Source of the DNA: Melioribacteraceae bacterium
GTDB lineage: Bacteria > Bacteroidota > Ignavibacteria > Ignavibacteriales > Melioribacteraceae
Assembly: GCA_023230485.1 (NCBI GenBank)
Contig: JALNXG010000031.1
Coordinates: forward strand, 1 to 42,261
Length of the DNA: 42,261 nucleotides
Reading direction: 5' to 3'
Both the position numbers and the translations under genes were made by a program. Shown here one piece after another: positions 27,726-35,879 of this stretch (position 1 is its first letter; each line of letters starts with the position of its first letter). The notes beneath the pieces were generated by a model. It saw nothing but the letters and a program-made list of their open reading frames with translations. It was not told where the DNA came from and ran no database searches.

Positions 27726-29375
27726 ATGAAACCAGTATATCTATTAATTTCACTTCTATTAATTACTCTTATGGCTTGTTCTACAATGAAAGAGATGAAA
27801 GAAAAGCAGGCTATGATTTCAATAATACCAAAACCAGTATCGGTAATTCAGCATGAAGGGCAATTTATATTGGATAAAAATAGTTCACTTGAGTTTAATT
27901 CAAGCGATAAAGACCTAATTAGTATATCCGAATACTTTAATTCCATATTAATAAAAAGTGCGGGTTTCCAATTACCAATTAATAATAAAAGTAGCAAAAA
28001 AATAATATTAAAATTAGTAACTGAAAAAATAGGGAAAGAAGGTTACGAACTCAATGTAACCGATAATGAAGTGGTAATCAAAGGTAATGATTATCCGGGG
28101 ATATTTTATGGTATAGAATCATTGTTGCAATTACTACCGCCCGAAATATATAGCAAAACCAAGGTTGCAAATATTGAATGGTCAATTCCGGCTGCAACAA
28201 TTAAAGATGCACCCAAATATCAATGGAGAGGAATGCACCTTGATGTATCGCGTCATTTCTTTAAAACAGATGTTGTAAAAAGATATATCGATTACTTGGC
28301 TTATCATAAATTAAATGTTTTCCATTGGCATCTTACCGATGATCAGGGATGGAGAATAGAAATAAAGAAATATCCTAAATTATCAGAAATTTCTGCATGG
28401 AGAGTGGATAGAACCGGAATTAATTGGAATGAAAGAGAACAGGCTAAGCAAGGCGAAAAAACCCCTTATGGTGGATTCTATACTCAAGATGAAGTAAAAG
28501 ATGTAATTGAATATGCGGCAAAGAGATATATCACAATTGTACCCGAAATTGAAATGCCGGGTCATGCATTGGCGGTATTAGCAGCATATCCTGAACTTTC
28601 TTGCACAGGCGGACCGTTCATGGTTGCGGGCGGGCAGTATTGGCCCATAACGCACATATTCTGTGCGGGTAATGATGATACTTTTACATTTTTAGAAAAT
28701 GTATTGGATGAAGTAATGGCATTATTTCCGGGTAAATATATTCATATCGGCGGAGACGAAGCGGCAAAAGATGAATGGCAAAAATGTCCAAAATGCCAAG
28801 CACGCATAAAAGCTGAAGGGTTGAAAGATGAAGTTGAATTGCAAAGTTATTTTGTAAAGAGAATAGAAAAATTCGTTGCATCGAAAGGGAAAACGCTAAT
28901 TGGCTGGGATGAGATTATAGATGGTGGATTGCCAGAAAGAGCTGCTGTAATGTCATGGCGCGGAATGGAAGGTGGAACACTTGCAATGAAAGAGGGACAC
29001 GATGTGGTAATGAGTCCTTATCAGTTTGTTTATTTTGATTATTTGCAAGGCGATAAAGCAAAAGAACCGGAAGGTCCGGGAGCAATTCTTCCATTGGAAA
29101 AGGTTTATTCATTCGAGCCAATGCCAGAAGGAATTGATAAAAATTTGCAGAAACACCTGCTCGGTGGACAAGCAAATGTCTGGACGGAATTTATTCCGAC
29201 CGAAGCGCGTATTGAGTATATGCTATTCCCACGTATTGCAGCACTTTCTGAATCGGTTTGGACAGAAAGCTCACAGAAAGATTATAAAGATTTTATGAAA
29301 AGAATGGATACACAAAGGAAACGTTATGATGCCCTAAAAGTTGATTATGCCAAAACCGCGTGGGGATATAAATAA
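27726..29375 (+). CDS. GH20 beta-N-acetylhexosaminidase, lipoprotein
   Basis: This enzyme removes terminal GlcNAc or GalNAc from chitin- or glycan-derived sugars by substrate-assisted catalysis. The 549-residue protein has a lipoprotein signal (lipobox LMAC, about residues 15-18). A GH20b N-terminal domain begins IPKPVSVIQHEGQF. The GH20 barrel starts at YQWRGMHLDVSRHFF and contains KLNVFHWHLTDDQGWRIEIKKYP, EIEMPGHALA and the catalytic pair Asp344-Glu345 in HIGGDEAAKDEW. WRGMEGG and NVWTEFIPTE are the substrate-pocket Trp segments. The length is normal. AAGGA lies before the ATG. The gene stands alone between hairpins. Confidence 0.93.
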   Translation: MKPVYLLISLLLITLMACSTMKEMKEKQAMISIIPKPVSVIQHEGQFILDKNSSLEFNSSDKDLISISEYFNSILIKSAGFQLPINNKSSKKIILKLVTEKIGKEGYELNVTDNEVVIKGNDYPGIFYGIESLLQLLPPEIYSKTKVANIEWSIPAATIKDAPKYQWRGMHLDVSRHFFKTDVVKRYIDYLAYHKLNVFHWHLTDDQGWRIEIKKYPKLSEISAWRVDRTGINWNEREQAKQGEKTPYGGFYTQDEVKDVIEYAAKRYITIVPEIEMPGHALAVLAAYPELSCTGGPFMVAGGQYWPITHIFCAGNDDTFTFLENVLDEVMALFPGKYIHIGGDEAAKDEWQKCPKCQARIKAEGLKDEVELQSYFVKRIEKFVASKGKTLIGWDEIIDGGLPERAAVMSWRGMEGGTLAMKEGHDVVMSPYQFVYFDYLQGDKAKEPEGPGAILPLEKVYSFEPMPEGIDKNLQKHLLGGQANVWTEFIPTEARIEYMLFPRIAALSESVWTESSQKDYKDFMKRMDTQRKRYDALKVDYAKTAWGYK

Positions 29376-29434
29376 TTATTGAGATTGTAGGTGTTGGAAA
29401 TTCTTGAAGTAGTAGTTAGGTAGAAAATTAAAGA

Positions 29435-29454
29435 GCAGCGGCTTAAGCCGCTGC
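29435..29454. repeat. Perfect 20-bp palindrome
   Basis: GCAGCGGCTTAAGCCGCTGC reads the same on both strands and lies 60 bases after the hexosaminidase stop. No T run follows, so it is a weak candidate terminator. It may instead be a dispersed palindromic element, which only the rest of the genome could show. Confidence 0.6.
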
Positions 29455-29628
29455 ACTTGTATGGTCAATTTAGAACGAGAATTTTCGAACAATATTTTGG
29501 CAGTAATTAACTTTTTCTGTCGATAATTTGTTAACTTAGTATTTCTTAATTGCTATGTTCAAATGTTTTTATTAAAACGATGTTCAGATTTATCACAGAA
29601 GAAAATGGAAACATTGTTCCTTATAATT

Positions 29629-30177
29629 TCAATCACCACCACTCAATATTGACCTATCCAATTCTTCTATTAAATGATATCCTTCGCCTAACCATTCAAT
29701 TCTATACAAATCATCATCTCGCATTATATGGAATAGATATTCATTGCCGTTACCGGCAACATATATAACACCATAGTCTCTAATATTTCCGTAGTAAAAT
29801 TTACTGTCGTTTAAACTTGAATCTGATGTCTTTGTGATTTCAAATTCAAATTCGTTCTCGAAAATGTTTAAAACATATTTCATCTCTAATGAAAAAGTGA
29901 TTTTGTTATTTAGCTTTCCGACTTCCCACCTTTTAATTTCTCCCTTTGATTTGAATCGATCAAATTTTGCCTTTAATTCGCCGGAAAAAGAATAATCATT
30001 TTTATTCTCATCAAAAACTTTAGGCAGAGAACCTATTTCGGGATTAATGATAATATCATTTTCATCAGATTGACAGCTATTAAAAAAAATAATAGCAGAA
30101 AATATCATTAAGATGACAAGAACTGCTTTTAGTTTTTGAATTAAATCGGGAATAAATATTTTTTCATTCTTTATCAT
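29629..30177 (-). CDS. Small lipoprotein, function unknown
   Basis: A 182-residue protein. A basic N-terminus is followed by a hydrophobic run (about 18-33) and the lipobox-like FFNSC (Cys about 35), so it is probably a lipoprotein with a somewhat long n-region. The mature part is acidic and beta-rich, with FENEFEFEITKTSDSSLN in the middle and GYHLIEELDRS near the end. No family was recognised. It is separated from the peptide operon upstream by a strong terminator, so it is probably a separate unit. The stretch encoding NIFENEFEFE is repeated at 39001-39038 on the far side of that operon. Confidence 0.65.
   Translation of the reverse strand: MIKNEKIFIPDLIQKLKAVLVILMIFSAIIFFNSCQSDENDIIINPEIGSLPKVFDENKNDYSFSGELKAKFDRFKSKGEIKRWEVGKLNNKITFSLEMKYVLNIFENEFEFEITKTSDSSLNDSKFYYGNIRDYGVIYVAGNGNEYLFHIMRDDDLYRIEWLGEGYHLIEELDRSILSGGD
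29833..29870 (+). repeat. Direct repeat, copy 1, inside the lipoprotein gene
   Basis: These 38 bases match 39001-39038 at 33 positions in the same orientation. On the minus strand this copy encodes the NIFENEFEFE part of the lipoprotein. Together the two copies bracket the peptide operon. Confidence 0.6.
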
Positions 30178-30306
30178 AAAAACTCCGAAATAATTATTTT
30201 AAATCGAGACCAATTATAACTGTCGAAAATTATAAGAATCTAAAATAAAAACAATACCAAAATATTTACACTCCCCCTTATCAATTTTGAATGAAAATTT
30301 ACAAAC

Positions 30307-30345
30307 TATAAATCGGCAGTAAATAACTTTTACTGCCGATTTATA
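30307..30345 (-). terminator. Terminator of the peptide operon
   Basis: Bases 30307-30323 pair perfectly with 30329-30345: a 17-bp stem with the 5-base loop TAACT on the plus strand. It starts 21 bases after the exporter stop in the direction of transcription, followed by GTTTGTAAATTTT. It marks the end of the eight-gene minus-strand operon. Confidence 0.85.
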
Positions 30346-30366
30346 GATTTTCAATTATCTTTGTAA

Positions 30367-32016
30367 TCATATTATTGAAAAACGTTTATCCACATTAAGA
30401 AAAGGAATATCTTGATGAGATATTAAAACAATGGTTATACTCTCAGACAATTTTTTTAATATTTTAGTTATTTCAATTTGGTTTTTCGTATCTATTGCTA
30501 TAAATGGTTCATCAAGAAATAGCCACTGTGGTTGATGATAAATAGCTCTAGCAATAAGAATTCTTTGCCTTTCACCACCAGATATTTGAATTCCGTTCTC
30601 TCCTAAATGTTCATTTTCTCTATTTTCCAATGTGTCCAATAAATCATTAAGTCGAGCTAAATTAATTGTTTTTTCCCACCTAATGGCGTTAAACGCTCTT
30701 CCTAATAGAATGTTTTCTTTAAAAGAACGCGAATATATATATCCATTTTGCTCAACATAACCAATCAATTTGTAATAGGATTTTTTATCGACATCACAAA
30801 TTGAATGACCATTAATTAATATATTCCCTTCAATTGGTCGATAAAAATCAAGTAGCATTTTTATAAATGTCGTTTTCCCTGATCCAGATTTTCCACTAAT
30901 CTGAATTATTTCTCCTTTCATTAACTTTAGATTAGGATATGCAATGATTATTTCCCGGTGCTCCTTGAACGAAACAACTAAATTTTTTGTAATAATTTCA
31001 TTTAAGGTAGTAATATGTATTGTCTTAAAATTTTTTCCTCCGAGGTCTTGAAATCCATTTATTTTTTCAAATACTAATGTTGACTTAATAAGATCCTCGT
31101 ACGAATCTGTAAACCCTTTGAGTGACCCAATAAAAAGGGAAAAAATTCCCCAAAAAGCGAAAACCTCTCCCGTTGTAACAATTCCTAAATAGATAAAAAA
31201 GAATAAGCAAAATGCTAAATATATAGGAGCAATTGAAGATATTAATTGATTATATGTTTGTCTCTTGTTTACAATTAAATAATAAGCATATTGTTTTTGG
31301 AGATAAGATTTAAATTTATCGTTTAGCAGTTGAGTTTCTACTTCTGAAGTATCGTATATTTTAATTAGTGGAACTGATTGGAAATATTCTACTAGTCCGC
31401 TTAAAAATATTTCTCCTAGATGTCTATAATCTTTATAGAGAACTTTGATTTTGTTTGTCCACAAAAAGTATGAAAGAATGAACAATGGAATTAAAAATAA
31501 GGTAACGACAACTAATTTCCAATTAATAACGAATAATATTATTGATGTAATTATCATCAAGACAAAATTACGCATAAATTGTATTGAGATTCCTGGCAGT
31601 AAAGAGATAACATCTTCTAGATCTTTCTTTACTTCCTCAGCGGATTCCTTAGAGTTGCTTTTAATCCAAAGTTGGTAATTCCCCCGATTATAATATTGTA
31701 AAATAAGATAATTCAAATTAATCAAAATTATGTTGTCATATTTTTTTATCAAAATCCTTCGATAATATTCCAGAGTGTTTATAAAAATCAATGAGAGTAA
31801 CCATCCGAGCATTAATAAAAAAACAAAGGAAAGGTTAAGATTCTGAGAAAATTTGAATTGGTCCATTATTTTCATCACAAGCAGAGGGACAAAAATACTA
31901 GTAATATTAGAAAACAGCATAAATATAACTGGGAGTTTTAAATACTTCCACTTATTGTCAAAAGATTTTATCGCTGTGATAATAGTCTTTATGATTCCTA
32001 TCATATAGAACGCCAT
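30367..32016 (-). CDS. ABC exporter with fused membrane and ATPase domains
   Basis: A half-transporter that works as a dimer, of the type I exporter kind used for peptides, lipids or bacteriocins. Of 549 residues, about 1-300 hold six membrane helices. The ATPase domain shows Walker A SGKSGSGKTT, signature ISGGERQR, Walker B WLFLDEP and the switch His in LISHQD. There is no N-terminal C39 peptidase domain, so it would export an already cleaved peptide or leave cleavage to another protein. The gene overlaps the CPBP gene by 16 bases. A second ATG at 32004 would make an ATGA overlap with that stop and is a fair alternative start. It is the last gene of the operon and most likely exports the modified peptide. 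Confidence 0.85.
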   Translation of the reverse strand: MAFYMIGIIKTIITAIKSFDNKWKYLKLPVIFMLFSNITSIFVPLLVMKIMDQFKFSQNLNLSFVFLLMLGWLLSLIFINTLEYYRRILIKKYDNIILINLNYLILQYYNRGNYQLWIKSNSKESAEEVKKDLEDVISLLPGISIQFMRNFVLMIITSIILFVINWKLVVVTLFLIPLFILSYFLWTNKIKVLYKDYRHLGEIFLSGLVEYFQSVPLIKIYDTSEVETQLLNDKFKSYLQKQYAYYLIVNKRQTYNQLISSIAPIYLAFCLFFFIYLGIVTTGEVFAFWGIFSLFIGSLKGFTDSYEDLIKSTLVFEKINGFQDLGGKNFKTIHITTLNEIITKNLVVSFKEHREIIIAYPNLKLMKGEIIQISGKSGSGKTTFIKMLLDFYRPIEGNILINGHSICDVDKKSYYKLIGYVEQNGYIYSRSFKENILLGRAFNAIRWEKTINLARLNDLLDTLENRENEHLGENGIQISGGERQRILIARAIYHQPQWLFLDEPFIAIDTKNQIEITKILKKLSESITIVLISHQDIPFLNVDKRFSII

Positions 32017-32609
32017 TCTTTTATAAAAGTTATGTATCCGTTACGTAAGAAATGTAGAAACCATATTCCAGCTAATGATTTGGTGATGCTAAAAGAGATG
32101 TAAAGGATAAAAATAAAGGTTAAAAATTCGAGTTCGGAAATAATAATTATTTTTTTAGAAAACCCTACATGAATAAGATAAAATAAAACAGAACCTATTA
32201 CAATAATATTTATGTTATTAACAACAAAATAGTTCATTAAAAAAATAAATGAGCATCTCCAGACAAGTTCTTCATTAAGTACACGCCAACCAATTACAAA
32301 ATATTTTTTACGTTCTATAATTATTGTTTTAAAGAACATTATAATTCTAAAACGAAACTTGAATAGTGCCCTTATGGTTGAAGAATTAAAGGCGACCATA
32401 ATTGGAATATATAATATTCCCAAAATTATAAAACTTGAAACCTCTTTGAAGCTGCCTACCTCTGCACTGTATATCCCAAGAATTATCAATGTGAGTTGCA
32501 TAAATTTTCTAATGTTCTTGATTAATGTTCTCTTTCGCAAACGGAAATAAACTACGTCAATGAAATAATAACTTAGCAAGAATATCCCTGCAGAATTATA
32601 AAGCCACAT
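32001..32609 (-). CDS. CPBP-family intramembrane protease
   Basis: CPBP (Abi) proteins are membrane proteases related to the CAAX-processing enzyme Rce1. Some process peptides or give immunity to the producer's own bacteriocin. From the ATG at 32609 (202 residues) there are about six membrane helices and all three signatures: EELVWR (EExxxR), LFYLIH (FxxxH) and HFLRN (HxxxN). The active-site residues are therefore complete. An in-frame TTG at 32615 would add two residues. The gene overlaps the permease gene upstream and the exporter gene downstream, which ties it firmly to the operon. Leader removal, C-terminal processing or self-immunity are all possible. Confidence 0.8.
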   Translation of the reverse strand: MWLYNSAGIFLLSYYFIDVVYFRLRKRTLIKNIRKFMQLTLIILGIYSAEVGSFKEVSSFIILGILYIPIMVAFNSSTIRALFKFRFRIIMFFKTIIIERKKYFVIGWRVLNEELVWRCSFIFLMNYFVVNNINIIVIGSVLFYLIHVGFSKKIIIISELEFLTFIFILYISFSITKSLAGIWFLHFLRNGYITFIKEWRSI

Positions 32610-34026
32610 ATTCAACTTTATCCAAAAATATTTTTAGTGTAAATAAAATTATCAACAGTATAAGAATCAAAATCAAAAAGTGTATAAATAAAATTGTGCC
32701 ATTATCCGATTGTAATAACGGTTCAAATATATTTAGCTTTTTCAAAAATGGCATTCTGAAAAAGGATTCTCTTACATTATCTCGCAATTGAAGATACACT
32801 AAAAAAAAGACAATTAGGTTTGCTGCATTATTATTCTTACTAATGACTGCAAATAAAAGATTAACTAAACTTAAGCAGATGCACAAAAGTATTATATAGA
32901 TGTAAAATGTTATTTGAAAAGGAAATAATATAGCGCTAAAAATAGAAACAAATATTGAAACAATAATTAATTGAGGCGTTATCAAAAGTAACCACCTATG
33001 TAAAATGATTTTAGAATATTTTGTCATTCTTAAAAAATTATTATGAATCATTCCTGCATCGCGGTCTATTTGGATAATATAATATTGATTGAATGAGAAA
33101 AGAAGTGGAACAAATGCACCAATATATATTTTACCAAGGACAAGTAAATTAGCAACTGGGTTTTTTATTGCGGGGATAATAAGAAGCAATCCTATTAATA
33201 AAAAAAGAGTGAGGATTTTCTGATTTGCTCTTCCCATCATTTTAATATGGAATTTAGCCAGATATAAGTTAAATCTATCTGCAAGTTTACTCAGAAAACT
33301 ATTTTTATAAGAAGAACTACCACCATCATCACTTATTCTCTTTGATGTTTTTGATAAAAAAATCAGTGATACAAAAAGAAGAAAACTCCAGAATAATGAT
33401 ATCAAGCTCAATCGTAAAAAAGAATCATTGTAATTAGTCATTTTATAAAGCCAGAGATAATCGAATACTAATCCATTTGTTAAGTAAATAATAACAAATG
33501 AAACCGCATATAATATTAACACTATTATTATTACAACAAATGAATCGCGATATTTTCTAAAGAAAAATATTGCTATTGTAAGCCATATTATTGGTAAACT
33601 TAGAGCGATACTAAAGGATTTCCTAATAAAAACCCCATACTCGATGTTACCGGGTGAAAAAATGGATTGTTGTAATAATGCTACTAAATATGTAGGTAGG
33701 ATAAAACCAACTATAAAAAATGAAATATAAGCGACAAATAATCCTCCTATAAACTGAGTTTCAGAAATTCTTGTATGAAGAATTGTGAATCTTTTATTAG
33801 CAATCTCTTTTTCAAAATGTTGAATTGCCAGTAGGACATAATTTAGAAACATTATAGAAAATAACACTAAATCATATGAACCGGTTAAATTACTGCTGCT
33901 ATCGAATGAAGCCGGATTCAAATTTCTATCATTTAGAAACCAAGCGAAGGAAAGATAAATAAATATTATAATCGGGAATGTTTTAGTAAAAAGGTTTCTT
34001 AGATTGAAATAAATAAATGATTTCAT
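32596..34026 (-). CDS. ABC transporter permease, 12-helix type
   Basis: A 476-residue, very hydrophobic protein with about twelve predicted membrane helices and two halves that each open with a charged, amphipathic stretch (FEKEIANKRFTILHTR; DRDAGMIHNNFLRMTK). This layout suits ABC-2-type permeases that pair with a separate NatA-like ATPase. Such an ATPase gene ends only 6 bases upstream, so the two clearly form one transporter. Similar pairs export bacteriocins or protect the producer. No substrate can be named from the sequence. The family assignment rests on layout and context, as I recognise no sharp motif. Confidence 0.7.
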   Translation of the reverse strand: MKSFIYFNLRNLFTKTFPIIIFIYLSFAWFLNDRNLNPASFDSSSNLTGSYDLVLFSIMFLNYVLLAIQHFEKEIANKRFTILHTRISETQFIGGLFVAYISFFIVGFILPTYLVALLQQSIFSPGNIEYGVFIRKSFSIALSLPIIWLTIAIFFFRKYRDSFVVIIIVLILYAVSFVIIYLTNGLVFDYLWLYKMTNYNDSFLRLSLISLFWSFLLFVSLIFLSKTSKRISDDGGSSSYKNSFLSKLADRFNLYLAKFHIKMMGRANQKILTLFLLIGLLLIIPAIKNPVANLLVLGKIYIGAFVPLLFSFNQYYIIQIDRDAGMIHNNFLRMTKYSKIILHRWLLLITPQLIIVSIFVSIFSAILFPFQITFYIYIILLCICLSLVNLLFAVISKNNNAANLIVFFLVYLQLRDNVRESFFRMPFLKKLNIFEPLLQSDNGTILFIHFLILILILLIILFTLKIFLDKVEYVAL

Positions 34027-34032
34027 TTGGGT

Positions 34033-34917
34033 TTATCTATTTATCTGATTTGAAAAAATCAATGATTGGTAGGCTTCACTTAATGTTGGTTTACTAAAGG
34101 AACTTCCAGGGTAGTCATTAAACCGCGAATCGAAATGGACAATTAGTTCGTCTTCTCTTTGACCTATATTTAAGATTTTTAAAGTTTCTTTAATTTTTTG
34201 AAAATTGATTTTAAGCGGTATTTTAATTTCTTTAATAAATTCTTTCTGTATTTCAATTAATTTTTCGGGATTACCCTTGTACATTAATTTTCCTTTATCA
34301 AAGATTAATATTGTTGAGCATAGACTTGATAATTCATCAACTATATGACCAATAAATAGAATTAATTTTTCTTTGGAAATTTCCAGAAGGTAATTGTGAA
34401 TTCTGGTTCTTTCTTCTGTATCCAGATTATTAGTAGGTTCATCAAGAAGAATAACCGAAGGATTATGGATTAAAGCTTGTGCGATTGCAACTTTCTGCCT
34501 CATACCTCCTGATAAATCCTTGATAGTATAATTTTCAAATGACGTAAGATTCATCTTCTCCATCAATTCATTTATTGTTTCATTTCTACTCTGTTTATTC
34601 TTCCATTTCGATAATATTAGTAGATAATCAAGATATTCGTAAGCTGTCATTCTTTCATATAAGCCTGGATCTTGTGGTAGATATCCAATTTTAACTCTCC
34701 ATTCCATTGATTGAGGATTAATTGTATTCCCTTTATATGACATTGAACCATAATCTGGAGTAAGTAAACCTGTAATTATTTTCAATAAGGTTGATTTGCC
34801 TGAGCCGTTTGGACCTATTATCCCCGTAATACCATTAGATAAGATTGTTGACACATCATTTAATACAATCTTGCTTTCATATTTTTTTGTAATAGATGTA
34901 ATTTTTAATTCGTTCAT
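34033..34917 (-). CDS. ABC transporter ATPase (NatA/CcmA-like)
   Basis: The 294-residue ATP-binding subunit of the two-part transporter. It shows Walker A GPNGSGKST (about 36-44), Q-loop YLPQDPGLYE, signature LSGGMRQK, Walker B VILLDEPTNNLD and switch His in FIGHIVDEL. A C-terminal extension of about 80 residues, common in NatA-like ATPases, ends in the typical PTLSEAYQSLI helix. It starts 17 bases after the isoprenoid-enzyme gene and is followed by its permease gene. With the permease it may pump out the mature peptide or confer self-protection. Confidence 0.9.
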   Translation of the reverse strand: MNELKITSITKKYESKIVLNDVSTILSNGITGIIGPNGSGKSTLLKIITGLLTPDYGSMSYKGNTINPQSMEWRVKIGYLPQDPGLYERMTAYEYLDYLLILSKWKNKQSRNETINELMEKMNLTSFENYTIKDLSGGMRQKVAIAQALIHNPSVILLDEPTNNLDTEERTRIHNYLLEISKEKLILFIGHIVDELSSLCSTILIFDKGKLMYKGNPEKLIEIQKEFIKEIKIPLKINFQKIKETLKILNIGQREDELIVHFDSRFNDYPGSSFSKPTLSEAYQSLIFSNQINR

Positions 34918-34934
34918 AAAATTACCAAATAATA

Positions 34935-35831
34935 TTATCGAAGTACTATTCTTTTATAGTTATGCGCAAGCATTCGTAAATTTTTAATTTCTCTAATAAA
35001 AAGCATAAAATTAAGTTTATGGGCTATATTTTCAGCACGAATAGTATGGTAATCTATTAGCTCAATTGTCTTATAGTCGATGCCGCTATTATACATGATT
35101 TCAAGGACTGAATTTAGAGAGTTTTTGCCACTAGGATTACCACTACAACACACTTTAATGAGATAAGACAAATCCGGCTTAAGTATATCGTCTTTAATAT
35201 CAGATAGATCATCATACAGTTGTTTTGCTATATGGTAACTCATAATTAATTCTTCGCATAAAGGGATTTTATCTACACAATTTTTCAATTGGCAGAAAGC
35301 CACAAATGGTAGACACAATGGAATTAACTTCTCACCTAGAATATTTAAAGTATTTTCATCAAAGTTATTTTTAAGACTAGAATGTTCTCTTTTTTCGAAA
35401 GATAATGCATTGTAATATTTTTTTTCGTATCGAAACACATAAGGATAAATTTCAGTGCCACATAAATGAAGAAGTTGACCAATTGCCATATTTCTTAATT
35501 GACGTGAATGACATGCTGCAATTATAATTCTACGAAAAACTTTTTTAGGCAAATGATATTCGTCGAATACATCATCTTCTCGTAAAATATAAAAACAATA
35601 TAGTGCATTTGTTAAACTTAGTTTTCGAATTAAATTGGATTCTTGCAAATCAGAATTATGATAAAAATTAAAAGGAAAATTAATCAACCAGTTATCAGGT
35701 TGAAAAGTTGCATCAAGACTAAGGTGAGATATTTCAGGGGTATTCAAACCGCTCAAACATTTTAGAAAATTTTTTTTTAAGGTTTTCATCTCCTCGGTTA
35801 AATCAAGTCCTAAAACACAATAATTATTCAT
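34935..35831 (-). CDS. Class I isoprenoid-synthase-like protein, possible peptide prenyltransferase
   Basis: This 298-residue, mostly helical protein has two Asp-rich motifs in the order and spacing of trans-prenyl diphosphate synthases: REDDVFDE (Asp86, Asp87, Asp90) and QLYDDLSDIKDD (Asp207, Asp208, Asp211). In that fold such motifs bind Mg2+ and the diphosphate of allylic substrates. Overall similarity to chain-elongating synthases is slight. In size and layout it recalls ComQ (about 300 residues), the synthase-fold enzyme that prenylates a Trp of the ComX pheromone. The precursor peptide here has no Trp, so if it is a peptide prenyltransferase the acceptor would be Cys or Tyr. The alternative is making a small terpenoid. 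The gene sits inside the peptide operon, 48 bases after the propeller gene. No good ribosome site was seen. Confidence 0.6.
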   Translation of the reverse strand: MNNYCVLGLDLTEEMKTLKKNFLKCLSGLNTPEISHLSLDATFQPDNWLINFPFNFYHNSDLQESNLIRKLSLTNALYCFYILREDDVFDEYHLPKKVFRRIIIAACHSRQLRNMAIGQLLHLCGTEIYPYVFRYEKKYYNALSFEKREHSSLKNNFDENTLNILGEKLIPLCLPFVAFCQLKNCVDKIPLCEELIMSYHIAKQLYDDLSDIKDDILKPDLSYLIKVCCSGNPSGKNSLNSVLEIMYNSGIDYKTIELIDYHTIRAENIAHKLNFMLFIREIKNLRMLAHNYKRIVLR

Positions 35832-35879
35832 TAAGGTGGTTATAGGATGGGGATATAGATGTTTTTTTCATTTTAAATT

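Noticed and set aside
25863..29375. Several antisense frames of 60-90 codons inside the acyl-CoA synthetase and hexosaminidase genes
   Set aside because: All lie within strongly supported genes, lack ribosome sites and show no motif. They are by-products of codon use.
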